A stretch of DNA of 17,607 nt, from assembly GCA_018066005.1 (NCBI GenBank), contig JAGHSG010000131.1, positions 1-17,607 of the forward strand. Direction: 5' to 3'. Of the stretch, positions 6,789 through 15,255 are shown one piece after another (the first letter of the stretch is position 1; each line of letters starts with the position of its first letter). The position numbers and the translations under genes are program-made. The stretch is from Bacteroidales bacterium. GTDB taxonomy: Bacteria; Bacteroidota; Bacteroidia; Bacteroidales; Paludibacteraceae. The notes beneath the pieces were generated by a model. The model was not told the origin of the DNA and did no database searches. It saw only the letters and a list, made by a program, of their open reading frames with translations.

Positions 6789-8411
6789 AAAAGATTCGTT
6801 GTTATATTAGTTTGTGTTTGTGCCGCGTGCGGAGTGTTGCGGGCACAGAACATGGTGTATCTGGAGCATTGCGAGACGTTAAGTTTTGACAAAAAACGCT
6901 TGCCGGATGCACAGTTATTGAAGGGTAATGTCTGCTTCCGTCACGAGGAGGCACTCATGTATTGCGACTCGGCGTATTTCTATTCTGTCACCAATTCGTT
7001 TGATGCCTTCGGTCACGTACGATTCGTTCAGGGAGATACCTTGGAGGGCTTTGGCGATGTGCTGTTCTACGATGGAAACACTAAGATAGCCCGCTTGCGG
7101 AGACATGTTAAGTTGATTCACCGTACTACGATTTTGCAGACGGATAGTATGAACTATAATCGTAATCTCAATTTGGCATACTATTTCTCGGGTGGCACGA
7201 TAGAAGATAAATCGAATACATTATCTTCGGTGTGGGGCTCGTATTGCCCGACCAATAACCAAGCCGTGTTCAATACGAACGTGCATTTGCAAAACGAGTC
7301 GTTTACCTTTGATGCCGACACCCTTATCTATAATACGGAGACCAATGTGGCTACGTTGGTATGCCCGACGACGATTATTTATAAGGACGAAACAACCATC
7401 TTGTCATCCGACGGATGGTACAACACCAATACGGAACGAAGTATGCTATTGTCGCGAAGTCGTATTATCCATAATGACGGTAAGCAATTGACGGGCGATA
7501 CTATTTATTACGACAAAAAAATAGGTCTGGGTAATGTGTTCGGACACATGGAGATGATGGATACCGCGCAGCACATGACTCTATATGGCAACTATGGCGT
7601 GATGCACGAAAACGAGAAATCCGGCTTCGCCACGGATAGCGCTTATCTGTTGGAGTGGTCACAGGAGAAGAAATCCTATATCCATGCGGATACACTGTTT
7701 ACGGAAGAAGTTCCGGATACCCTACACGGCGATTCGTTATATCGTCAAGTGCGCGCTTTCTTCCACGTCAGAGCCTATAACGATGACTACCAATTCGTCT
7801 GCGATTCAATGGTGTATTGCGGCAGAGACTCTATTGTTACTATGTACCACGAACCGGTATGTTGGAGCGAAAATAACCAAATTTCTGCCGATACGATTTT
7901 TGTATATCTCAAGAACGGCACCATTGACTACGCCCACGGAGTAGGGTCTGCTTTGGGCATTAAACAGGAGGGAGCAGAGGAGTTTGACCAGTTGTCCGGC
8001 AAGGAGATGAAAGCTTTTATCCGGGACGGTCAGGTGAGAGAAGTGGAGGTCAACGGCAATGCCGAGACTGTTTTCTATCCGCGTAATGACGACAGCACAT
8101 ACGTGGGCGTGAATAAGTCGCAGAGCAGTTATGTCAATATGTTCTTGGAGAACAACAAGATTCACCATGTTCGGTTTACAACGATTACAACAGGCACGTT
8201 GTACCCATTGAATCAAATTGAGCAAAAAGATACACGATTGGTGGGTTTCTTCTGGGCTATTCAGGAGCGACCGACATCACCCATCAGCATCTTTGACCAA
8301 CCGGCTCGTACGGAAAGACCTAAACAAAAAGCCGTTTCCGCTACCGAAGAAGAGGAGGAAGAAGAGACGCCCAAACAGGTTAAAGTTCAACGTAATAAAC
8401 ATAAAAAATAG
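6786..8411 (+). CDS. OstA-like LPS transport protein (LptA/LptD N-terminal type)
   Basis: A 541-residue exported protein rich in repeated short beta segments of the OstA/LptA type, such as LLKGNVCFRHEEALMYCDSAYFY, FDAFGHVRF and VQGDTLEGFGDVLFYDG. OstA-fold proteins form a beta-jellyroll bridge that carries lipopolysaccharide to the outer membrane. The start is a TTG: a stop codon lies two codons upstream, the next ATG is at residue 23, and starting at the TTG gives a good signal peptide cut at A-Q (about 20/21). The C-terminus (about 510-541) is a low-complexity tail with a run of seven Glu followed by Lys-rich sequence. Its place directly after surA and before a beta-barrel gene supports a role in envelope assembly. 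It has no C-terminal LptD barrel, so it acts like a large LptA. Confidence 0.88.
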   Translation: MKRFVVILVCVCAACGVLRAQNMVYLEHCETLSFDKKRLPDAQLLKGNVCFRHEEALMYCDSAYFYSVTNSFDAFGHVRFVQGDTLEGFGDVLFYDGNTKIARLRRHVKLIHRTTILQTDSMNYNRNLNLAYYFSGGTIEDKSNTLSSVWGSYCPTNNQAVFNTNVHLQNESFTFDADTLIYNTETNVATLVCPTTIIYKDETTILSSDGWYNTNTERSMLLSRSRIIHNDGKQLTGDTIYYDKKIGLGNVFGHMEMMDTAQHMTLYGNYGVMHENEKSGFATDSAYLLEWSQEKKSYIHADTLFTEEVPDTLHGDSLYRQVRAFFHVRAYNDDYQFVCDSMVYCGRDSIVTMYHEPVCWSENNQISADTIFVYLKNGTIDYAHGVGSALGIKQEGAEEFDQLSGKEMKAFIRDGQVREVEVNGNAETVFYPRNDDSTYVGVNKSQSSYVNMFLENNKIHHVRFTTITTGTLYPLNQIEQKDTRLVGFFWAIQERPTSPISIFDQPARTERPKQKAVSATEEEEEEETPKQVKVQRNKHKK

Positions 8412-8413
8412 AT

Positions 8414-9190
8414 ATGAAGAAAATTGTATTATCCGCATTGTTGCTAATGATTTCGTGGACTATGATGAAGGCAGAAGTTAGTCATGCCATCGGTCTGCAA
8501 GTCGGTTTTGAGAGACAGTTGTATATGCTGAACAGCCCGTCTGCCAAAGACGGCAAGACCCACCTGAACAAGGAACCGTTGAACGGCGCCAAACTCGGCT
8601 TTGTGTATGAAGCCACATTTATCAAGGGCTTTGGTCTATATACGGCATTGAACTATTCATTTACCGGACATACGAGTAATTGGGGAGTTATTGAAGTACC
8701 GGATAAAGTTGTTCCGGGACAATATCACCCGTCCTATCAGTACGAGTATAAATACAAAGCAGAAGCGCACACGTTGGATTTGAATTTGGAGTTCCAGTAC
8801 AAATTTGAGATAGCCGGTAATACGTACTTGACACTTCTGACAGGACCTTCCGCCCAGTTCATTGCCAAATACGACGCCAAGGACTTTTTCCGGGACAAAA
8901 TCTCGGGTCAGGAAATAGAAAAACTACCTATCTATGTCATTGGCTATAATGCCGATGAAATGGAGAAATATTACAAGCGTTGGAATGTCAGTTGGGGTAT
9001 AGGAGCCGGATTTCAATACGACCGTTACTATTTGCGTTTCACGTACAACTTCGGTTTGGTTAATCCCTATACCAAGGATGCGTTCAAGGAGATGGATATC
9101 CCGTACGATTGCGAAGACCGCTTGACCCGCGGCCGTTTGGATGACTGGTCTATACGTTTGGGTGTGTTCCTGTGGAGTTCAGATAAATAA
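8414..9190 (+). CDS. Outer-membrane beta-barrel protein
   Basis: A 258-residue protein with a signal peptide cut around MKA-EV (residue 20/21). The rest shows amphipathic alternation with many aromatic residues: IGLQVGFERQLYML, GFGLYTALNYSFTG, HTLDLNLEFQYKFE, YLTLLTGPSAQFI, WGIGAGFQYDRYYLRFTYNFG and WSIRLGVFLW. This is the pattern of an 8 to 10-strand porin-like barrel of the PorT/OmpA type. It ends with a strand rather than a globular domain. The gene starts two bases after the OstA-like stop and shares one base with the dnaG start (TAATG). Function is unknown; it may be a structural barrel or part of the LPS or secretion apparatus. Confidence 0.8.
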   Translation: MKKIVLSALLLMISWTMMKAEVSHAIGLQVGFERQLYMLNSPSAKDGKTHLNKEPLNGAKLGFVYEATFIKGFGLYTALNYSFTGHTSNWGVIEVPDKVVPGQYHPSYQYEYKYKAEAHTLDLNLEFQYKFEIAGNTYLTLLTGPSAQFIAKYDAKDFFRDKISGQEIEKLPIYVIGYNADEMEKYYKRWNVSWGIGAGFQYDRYYLRFTYNFGLVNPYTKDAFKEMDIPYDCEDRLTRGRLDDWSIRLGVFLWSSDK

Positions 9191-11160
9191 TGATACCAAG
9201 AGATACCATTGATAGAGTTTTCTCGGCAGCCAAGATAGAGGATGTCATAGGAGATGTGGTGCCTTTGAAAAAAAGAGGTGCCAACCTGATTGGCTTATGT
9301 CCGTTTCACGATGAAAAAACGGGCTCTTTCACCGTGTCTCCCAGCAAGGGTATCTACAAATGTTTCGGTTGCGGCAAGTCCGGCAATGTGGTTGGTTTTG
9401 TCATGGAATACGACCAATGTACTTTCTTTGAGGCTATCCGCACGCTTGCCAAACGATACCATATAGAGATTGAAGAGCGCGAGTTGACCCAGGAAGAAAA
9501 GCAGAACGAGAATGACCGGGAGAGTATGTCCGTGGTCAATGAGTGGTGCAATACGTGGTTCCAAAACCAATTATGGGAGACGCAAGAGGGACAGGCAGTC
9601 GGTTTGAGTTACTTGCGGGCACGCGGTCTGCGGGACGACTCCATCCATAAATTCCAGTTGGGCTATTCGCCGGACAAGAGTTTATTGAGCATAGAAGCCA
9701 AGAAGGCCGGGTACGAGGAGAAATACCTGGTGAATGACTCACAAAATGCCCCTTATATAGGTACGGGAGTGTGCCTGAAAAGTGAAGACGGACGTTTGTA
9801 CGACCGCTTCCATTCGCGTGTCATCTTCCCCTTCTTCTCCCTTTCGGGCAAGGTGATTGGCTTTGCAGGACGGTTGATGAAGCAGAATGACAAAGTAGGC
9901 AAGTATGTCAATTCACCCACTTCGCCGTTGTTTGAGAAGCATAACTGTCTGTACGGTCTGTTCCAAGCCAAGCAGGAGATTGTGCGGCAGAACCATTGTT
10001 ATTTGGTGGAAGGACAGATGGATGTCATCTCTATGTTCCAAACGGGTATCAAGAATGTGGTGGCAAGCGGAGGAACATCGTTGACGCAACCCCAAATCAA
10101 ACTTATGCACCGTTTTACCGACCGCATCACCGTGCTGTATGATGGCGATAAGGCGGGTATCAAAGCGGCTATCCGCGGAATAGATATGATTTTGGAAGAA
10201 GGTATCAAGGTGAAAGTTCTCCTGTTACCGGAGGGTGAGGACCCCGATTCGTTTGCCAAGTCTCATACGAGTGAAGAAATGGCGGATTATATCCGAAAGA
10301 ACGAGACGGATTTTATTCGCTTTAAGGTCGAATTGTTGAACGAAGAAGTGGAGAATGATCCGATTAAACGGTCCGAATTGATACAATCTGTTGTACAAAG
10401 TATATCTGTCATCCCGGATGCCATCACGCGTCAGGTATATTTAAAGGAGTGTGCTAATCTGTTGGATATTCGTGAAAATATATTGAGCAAAGAAGTCGGC
10501 AAACTGCGTTACAAACGTTACGGCGATGTCAAAAAAGATGCCGCCGCAGACGAGCAGTCCGAGGAACCTGTTGCAACAGAAACGCCGACTATCATTCCTT
10601 CCCGTGTAGCGGAGCAGACGGTAGAGCATACATCAAGCCGTCTGGAGGCAAATATACTGAATTTATTGCAAGTGATTGTGCGCTACGGGGAGCAGATGTT
10701 AAGTAACGGTGAGGATACTTCTATCATGGCAGGGGAATATATCATTAACGAATTGACCAATGACGGCATAGCGCTGTCCCAACCGGTCTATCAAGAACTG
10801 ATGGATGAATACAAAGCCCATTGCCACGATGCCGGGTTTGTAGCGCAGCAGTTCTTCGTGCGGCACGAGAATGTTGCCATCAGTCAGTTGGCGGTTGAAT
10901 TGGCGGTGGATAAGTACCATTTGAGCAGTAGCGCACAACAAGAGCAGGAGGAAAATAATCTTGCGGCACTGGTCAGCACGTTGTTGTTGGAACTGAAAAA
11001 CACTGTGGTTAATGAACGAATCAATGCCGTATTGGCGCAATTGAAAGCCCCCCATCAATCGGGTGCCGAAGAAGAGTCCTTATTAAAACAATATACACAC
11101 TGGTTATCCGTCCGCTCCGCCATCTGTGCGGCATTGGGCGATCGAGTAATTACGTTATAA
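9190..11160 (+). CDS. dnaG: DNA primase DnaG
   Basis: A 656-residue primase that makes RNA primers at the replication fork. The N-terminal CHC2 zinc finger is C37, H40, C58 and C61. The RNA-polymerase core contains YSPDKSLL, RVIFPFFSLSGKVIGFAGR and KYVNSPTSPLFEK. The TOPRIM fold carries catalytic E274 in the EGQMD motif and D318/D320 in YDGDKAGIKA. A linker of about residues 440-490 is acidic and variable, and the C-terminal helical part (about 490-656) is the helicase-interacting region. The length is normal for the family. The start ATG overlaps the stop of the upstream barrel gene by one base, so translation is probably coupled. It is unusual to see it between an envelope gene and a radical SAM gene, but the order may be lineage-typical. 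Confidence 0.97.
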   Translation: MIPRDTIDRVFSAAKIEDVIGDVVPLKKRGANLIGLCPFHDEKTGSFTVSPSKGIYKCFGCGKSGNVVGFVMEYDQCTFFEAIRTLAKRYHIEIEERELTQEEKQNENDRESMSVVNEWCNTWFQNQLWETQEGQAVGLSYLRARGLRDDSIHKFQLGYSPDKSLLSIEAKKAGYEEKYLVNDSQNAPYIGTGVCLKSEDGRLYDRFHSRVIFPFFSLSGKVIGFAGRLMKQNDKVGKYVNSPTSPLFEKHNCLYGLFQAKQEIVRQNHCYLVEGQMDVISMFQTGIKNVVASGGTSLTQPQIKLMHRFTDRITVLYDGDKAGIKAAIRGIDMILEEGIKVKVLLLPEGEDPDSFAKSHTSEEMADYIRKNETDFIRFKVELLNEEVENDPIKRSELIQSVVQSISVIPDAITRQVYLKECANLLDIRENILSKEVGKLRYKRYGDVKKDAAADEQSEEPVATETPTIIPSRVAEQTVEHTSSRLEANILNLLQVIVRYGEQMLSNGEDTSIMAGEYIINELTNDGIALSQPVYQELMDEYKAHCHDAGFVAQQFFVRHENVAISQLAVELAVDKYHLSSSAQQEQEENNLAALVSTLLLELKNTVVNERINAVLAQLKAPHQSGAEEESLLKQYTHWLSVRSAICAALGDRVITL

Positions 11161-11161
11161 G

Positions 11162-11920
11162 ATGCTGTTCGATTCAATCATATATGGTCCTATTCATTCC
11201 CGCCGGTTAGGTATCTCTTTGGGAATCAATCTGATGCCGACCGACCATAAGATATGCACTTTTGACTGTGTGTATTGCGAATGCGGTTTCAATAGTCCGT
11301 GTGAGCACCCTCACCTGCCGACCTACGAGGAGTATATGGAGGCTTTGGAAACGGCATTGCAACATATAGAGGCTACGCCCGATGTGCTGACTTTCTCCGG
11401 CAACGGGGAACCCACTTTGCATCCTGATTTTCTTCGTATTATGACGGGTACCTGTCAACTGCGTGACCGCTATTGCCCGACTGCCAAAGTGAGTGTGTTG
11501 AGTAATTCAACGCAATTAGGCAGAGCCGATGTGCGTCAGGGATTGATGATGGCGGATAATAGAATACTCAAATTGGATTCGGCTGTGGATGAGACGATGC
11601 GACGGATTGATCAGCCAGTTAACCCCCGACTGACCGTGGCGCAAATCGTGGAGTGGTTGAAGATGTTTGAGGGGGACTTTATCCTGCAAACGTGTTTCTT
11701 GAAAGGGGAGCATAAAGGGCAATGTATAGACAATACGACTCCGAACGAAGTTCAAGCGTGGACCCGTTTGGTACAGGACTTACAGCCCAAAGAAGTGATG
11801 ATGTATGTTATCGACCGCGAGACACCCGTCAAGACGCTCGAAAAAATTTCCAGGCAACAGATGGAAGCCATAGCCGCTCCGCTGATAGCCGCAGGAATAA
11901 AAGTTCAAATATCTGCATAA
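11162..11920 (+). CDS. Radical SAM protein of unknown substrate
   Basis: A 252-residue radical S-adenosylmethionine enzyme. The 4Fe-4S cysteines C32, C36 and C39 are in CTFDCVYC (CX3CX2C), and the SAM-contacting GE motif is in FSGNGEPTLHP. The N-terminal IYGPIHSRRLGISLGIN and the general layout resemble the COG0731 group, related to wyosine-type tRNA enzymes but shorter. Further cysteines occur just after the cluster motif (residues 41 and 47) and at about residues 102 and 181. The target is not predictable from sequence. It begins one base after the dnaG stop and ends 22 bp before prs, so it is likely co-transcribed. It depends on Fe-S clusters, and Suf-type genes lie further down the same chain. 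Confidence 0.85.
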   Translation: MLFDSIIYGPIHSRRLGISLGINLMPTDHKICTFDCVYCECGFNSPCEHPHLPTYEEYMEALETALQHIEATPDVLTFSGNGEPTLHPDFLRIMTGTCQLRDRYCPTAKVSVLSNSTQLGRADVRQGLMMADNRILKLDSAVDETMRRIDQPVNPRLTVAQIVEWLKMFEGDFILQTCFLKGEHKGQCIDNTTPNEVQAWTRLVQDLQPKEVMMYVIDRETPVKTLEKISRQQMEAIAAPLIAAGIKVQISA

Positions 11921-11942
11921 TAACAAATTAAATATAAACAAA

Positions 11943-12905
11943 ATGGTTTCTGCTACCAATCCGTACAAAGTTTTTGCCGGGAGCAAAGGCACAGCGTTGG
12001 CTCAACGCATCTGTGATTTATTGAAATGCCAATTAGGCAAAGTTAAGATTGATCGTTTTTCAGATGGCGAGTTCGCCGTTTCATTTGAGGAATCCGTTCG
12101 CGGACAGTCGGTGTATTTAGTTCAATCCACCTGCCCGAATTGCGATAATCTGATGGAATTGCTTCTGATGATTGATGCTGCCAAGCGGGCGAGTGCATAC
12201 AAAGTGATTGCCGTCATCCCTTATTTTGGCTGGGCTCGGCAGGATAGAAAAGACAAACCGCGTGTTTCCATCGGTGCCAAATTGGTTGCCAATATGATTC
12301 AGACGGCAGGCGCTGACCGTGTCATCACGGTAGATCTGCATGCTGACCAGATTCAAGGTTTCTTTGATATACCCGTTGACCACTTGTATGGAGCCAATGT
12401 GTTGGCATCGTATGTGCATTCTTTGCAATTGAAAAATATGATTGTAGCCTCTCCGGATGTGGGTGGTAGTAAGCGTGCTGCGGCTTTCTGCAAGAAAATG
12501 CACGACTTGACCGGAGGCGAAGTCCCGATGGTTATTTGCTATAAACACCGTCCGGAATTTAATCAGGTTAGCGAGATGCGTGTGCTGGGTGACGTGCAAG
12601 GCAAAGATGTGGTTATTGTGGATGATATGGCAGACACGGCAGGAACACTCTGTAAAGCCGCTCAGGTGATGAAAGATAATGGAGCCGCTTCCGTCCGTGC
12701 CGTTGTGGCTCACGGTATTATGTCCGGCAATGCCTGCAAAAATATTGAAGATAGCGCCTTGGAAGAGTTAGTCTTCACCGATACGCTGCCTTTTGATATG
12801 CAACGTTGCTCCAAAGTACATATCGTCAGTCTGGCTCAACCTATTGCCAAGACCATCTTGGCTATTCAGGAACATCGTAGTGTCAGTGAGCAAAATATCG
12901 TATAA
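11943..12905 (+). CDS. prs: Ribose-phosphate pyrophosphokinase (PRPP synthetase)
   Basis: A 320-residue enzyme making 5-phosphoribosyl-1-pyrophosphate from ribose 5-phosphate and ATP, needed for nucleotides, His, Trp and NAD. Motifs: FAGSKGTALAQRI and RFSDGEFAV at the N-terminus, PYFGWARQDRKDKPR (ATP-binding flexible region), VDLHADQIQGFFDIP, and the PRPP-binding loop VVIVDDMADTAGT. The loop has Ala where many enzymes have Ile or Gly, a minor change. The length is typical. The downstream lipoprotein gene begins one base after its stop codon. I see no clear promoter in the 22 bp AT-rich gap, so it is likely read from the upstream genes. Confidence 0.97.
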   Translation: MVSATNPYKVFAGSKGTALAQRICDLLKCQLGKVKIDRFSDGEFAVSFEESVRGQSVYLVQSTCPNCDNLMELLLMIDAAKRASAYKVIAVIPYFGWARQDRKDKPRVSIGAKLVANMIQTAGADRVITVDLHADQIQGFFDIPVDHLYGANVLASYVHSLQLKNMIVASPDVGGSKRAAAFCKKMHDLTGGEVPMVICYKHRPEFNQVSEMRVLGDVQGKDVVIVDDMADTAGTLCKAAQVMKDNGAASVRAVVAHGIMSGNACKNIEDSALEELVFTDTLPFDMQRCSKVHIVSLAQPIAKTILAIQEHRSVSEQNIV

Positions 12906-12906
12906 G

Positions 12907-13905
12907 ATGAGACGCTATATAATTGTTTTATGTTCGGCTCTGCTGTTGGTGGCTTGTGGCAAAAAGACAACCCATGAACCGGTGCAGCATCCTGCTTTTT
13001 GTGCCGATTCAGCCTTCCGATTTGTGGCTGAACAGGTGCATTTCGGTCCGCGTGTGCCCGGCTCACAAGCGCATACGCGATGCGTTATTTATATGGTCAA
13101 TAAATTGCGCTCCTTTGGTGCAGAAGTCACCTTGCAACACGGCACAAAGACCAATTATGCCGGCGAAGAACAGCCGATTATTAACGTCATCGGTCATTTC
13201 CCGGGTGATAGCGCCTTGGAAGCCGTCCTGCTGTGCGCCCATTACGATTCACGTCCTTGGTGCGACGAGGAAGAAATATACGACAACCGCTTCCAAGGCG
13301 TGCCGGCAGCCAATGACGGTGCCAGTGGAGTAGGTGTGTTGCTGGAAGTGGCGCATCAGATAGGCGTGGCGAGGGCAGACTCGTGTCGCAAGAGTGGCAA
13401 AAAAATGCCGATAGATATTGTCTTCTTTGATTGCGAAGATATGGGCACTCCCTCTTTCTATACGGGACCGCAACGGGAACATACGTGGTGCCTCGGCTCG
13501 CAACTATGGGCGGAACAATTCGCGTACGGAACGGACAAACCCGTTTCGGATAAATACGAATATGGTATTCTGTTGGATATGGTCGGCGCTCCCAATGCCA
13601 CCTTCCCCAAGGAATACTATTCTATGCAGGCCGCCGGAAATTATGTCGAGAAGATATGGCGTCAAGCCAACCGCTTGGGTTATGGCAAGTATTTCTCATC
13701 GGCTGCGGCTTATCCTATTGTAGATGACCATTATTACATTGCCTCTATTGCAGGAATACCTTGTGTAGATATTATTCATTATGATGCCGCGGGCAATACG
13801 GGTTTCCCCTCCTGGTGGCATACCACGCAGGATAATATGCGAAATATAGATAAGAACACCCTCGGTGCTGTGGGTGAAACGATTTTGTCATGTCTGAATT
13901 ATTAG
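12907..13905 (+). CDS. Glutaminyl-peptide cyclotransferase lipoprotein (M28 family)
   Basis: A 332-residue M28-fold zinc protein with lipobox LVAC (C17), so probably inner- or outer-membrane anchored. Motifs match the glutaminyl cyclases of Bacteroidota such as the Porphyromonas enzyme: LLCAHYDSRPW (about 108-117), NDGASGVGVLLE (D137 as metal ligand), VFFDCEDMGTPSFY (E177), CLGSQLWA, YPIVDDHYY (H275) and FPSWWHTTQDNM (about 300-311). The enzyme converts N-terminal Gln of exported proteins to pyroglutamate. A general M28 aminopeptidase is the alternative, but the CEDMGTP and C-terminal WWHTTQDNM blocks favour the cyclase. The start is the ATG at 12907, giving the lipoprotein signal; the earlier in-frame ATG lies inside prs. 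It overlaps sufC by 16 bp. Confidence 0.85.
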   Translation: MRRYIIVLCSALLLVACGKKTTHEPVQHPAFCADSAFRFVAEQVHFGPRVPGSQAHTRCVIYMVNKLRSFGAEVTLQHGTKTNYAGEEQPIINVIGHFPGDSALEAVLLCAHYDSRPWCDEEEIYDNRFQGVPAANDGASGVGVLLEVAHQIGVARADSCRKSGKKMPIDIVFFDCEDMGTPSFYTGPQREHTWCLGSQLWAEQFAYGTDKPVSDKYEYGILLDMVGAPNATFPKEYYSMQAAGNYVEKIWRQANRLGYGKYFSSAAAYPIVDDHYYIASIAGIPCVDIIHYDAAGNTGFPSWWHTTQDNMRNIDKNTLGAVGETILSCLNY

Positions 13906-14636
13906 TAATTAAAAATCTGCATGCCTCGATTCAAGATAAGGAGATTCTGCGGGGCGTCAATTTAACCATCGGTCAGGGTGAGGTACATGCTATTATGGGA
14001 CCCAATGGAGCCGGTAAATCAACGTTAAGTGCCGTGTTGACCGGCAATCCTCAATATCGGGTTACGGAAGGCGAGATATGGTTAAAAGGTAAGAATCTGT
14101 TGGAGATGCCTCCGGAGCAGCGCGCTCGCGAAGGGGTGTTCCTCAGTTTTCAATATCCTGTTGAAATACCCGGAGTCAGTATGGTCAATTTCATGCGTAC
14201 CGCGGTGAACGAGAAACGTAAGTATGAAGGCAAAGAACCTTTATCCGCTACGGAGTTCCTGCGTTTGATGCGGGAGAAAAAGAAAATGCTCGCCATGGCA
14301 GACAAACTGAATAACCGTTCGGTTAACGAGGGTTTTTCGGGTGGTGAGAAAAAGAAGAATGAGATATTCCAAATGGCGATGTTGGAACCGTGCCTGAGTA
14401 TTTTGGACGAAACGGATTCGGGCTTGGATATTGATGCTTTGCGCATTGTGGCAGACGGCGTCAATATGCTCAAAACGCCCGAGAACGCTTCTATCGTCAT
14501 TACACACTATCAGCGTTTGTTGGATTATATAGTGCCGGATTTTGTACATGTGTTGGCCAACGGACGTATTGTCAAGACGGGAGATAAACAACTGGCATTG
14601 GAATTGGAAGAAAAAGGCTATGCTGAATTTGAATAA
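13890..14636 (+). CDS. sufC: Fe-S cluster assembly ATPase SufC
   Basis: A 248-residue ABC-type ATPase that drives the SufBCD scaffold. Walker A is GPNGAGKST (residues 37-45), the signature is GFSGGEKKKNEI, and Walker B is LSILDETDSGLD. The loop LSFQYPVEIPGVSMVNFMRTA and the EKKKNEI variant of the signature are typical of SufC rather than of importer ATPases. The length is normal. The start overlaps the preceding lipoprotein gene by 16 bp and the end overlaps the SufD-like gene by 17 bp. No sufB, sufS, sufE or sufU lies next to it within this window. Confidence 0.96.
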   Translation: MSELLVIKNLHASIQDKEILRGVNLTIGQGEVHAIMGPNGAGKSTLSAVLTGNPQYRVTEGEIWLKGKNLLEMPPEQRAREGVFLSFQYPVEIPGVSMVNFMRTAVNEKRKYEGKEPLSATEFLRLMREKKKMLAMADKLNNRSVNEGFSGGEKKKNEIFQMAMLEPCLSILDETDSGLDIDALRIVADGVNMLKTPENASIVITHYQRLLDYIVPDFVHVLANGRIVKTGDKQLALELEEKGYAEFE

Positions 14637-15255
14637 AGGCGAACATAAGGAACTCGTTTTTATCAACGAACCCAATCTGGACTTGCATATATCGCAGGCG
14701 CAGGACTCTTCCTTGCGTATAATCGTTATCAACGTTTCCCCGATTCACCAATTCACCTCTATTGAGGTGCATCACGTCGGTACGGGATGCAGCACGGAGA
14801 TATATGTCTTGGCTTATGTAAAGAATAAGGATTGCGTGCGCACATGTACGCGCGTATATCACGACGTGGGGGGTGGACAGAGTAAGCAAGTTATTAAATA
14901 TGTCTTGGCGGATGAAGGTCAAGGGGCTTTCTTGGGTGAGTTGAAAATCCTGCCGGATGCACAAAAAGTAAGTGCCGAGCAGACCAATCGCAACCTCCTA
15001 TTGAGCGAAGAAGCCACGATGCGTACGCAACCCCAGATGGAGATTTATGCGGATGATGTCAAGGCTTCTCACGGTGCTACGACCGGTCAGTTAGACGAGT
15101 CGGCGCTGTTCTATATGCAGCAACGGGGTATAGACCCCCAAACGGCCCGCAGGATGTTGGTGGTGGCTTTTATGCAAGATATCATCTTGCAAATTTCGGA
15201 TGAGAAAATCAGAGAACAATTACTTCAATCGATTGATGGAGTAATTGAGGAGTAG
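14620..15255 (+). CDS. Half-length SufD-like Fe-S scaffold protein
   Basis: A 211-residue member of the SufB/SufD family, half the usual length (about 430-450). It contains the C-terminal beta-helix and helical tail: EQTNRNLLLSEEATMRTQPQ, YADDVKASHGATTGQLDE and LFYMQQRGIDPQTARRMLV. The wording (SHGATxGQLDE, RTQPQMEIYADDVK) is SufD-like rather than SufB-like. The His of SHGA is kept, while the nearby Cys common in SufD (VKCSHGA) is Ala. The N-terminal helical domain and the first part of the helix are missing, and no sequence for them lies nearby because sufC directly precedes. The start is the ATG at 14620, within the end of sufC; the longer frame only reads sufC out of phase. It probably partners SufC in a compact scaffold. 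Confidence 0.85.
   Translation: MLNLNKGEHKELVFINEPNLDLHISQAQDSSLRIIVINVSPIHQFTSIEVHHVGTGCSTEIYVLAYVKNKDCVRTCTRVYHDVGGGQSKQVIKYVLADEGQGAFLGELKILPDAQKVSAEQTNRNLLLSEEATMRTQPQMEIYADDVKASHGATTGQLDESALFYMQQRGIDPQTARRMLVVAFMQDIILQISDEKIREQLLQSIDGVIEE

Noticed and set aside
12793..12906. Longer N-terminus for the cyclotransferase inside prs
   Set aside because: It reads prs out of frame; starting at 12907 gives a proper lipoprotein signal peptide.
14542..14619. Longer N-terminus for the SufD-like protein that might restore the missing half
   Set aside because: Only 26 residues, and they translate sufC out of frame; no SufD N-terminal domain is present.
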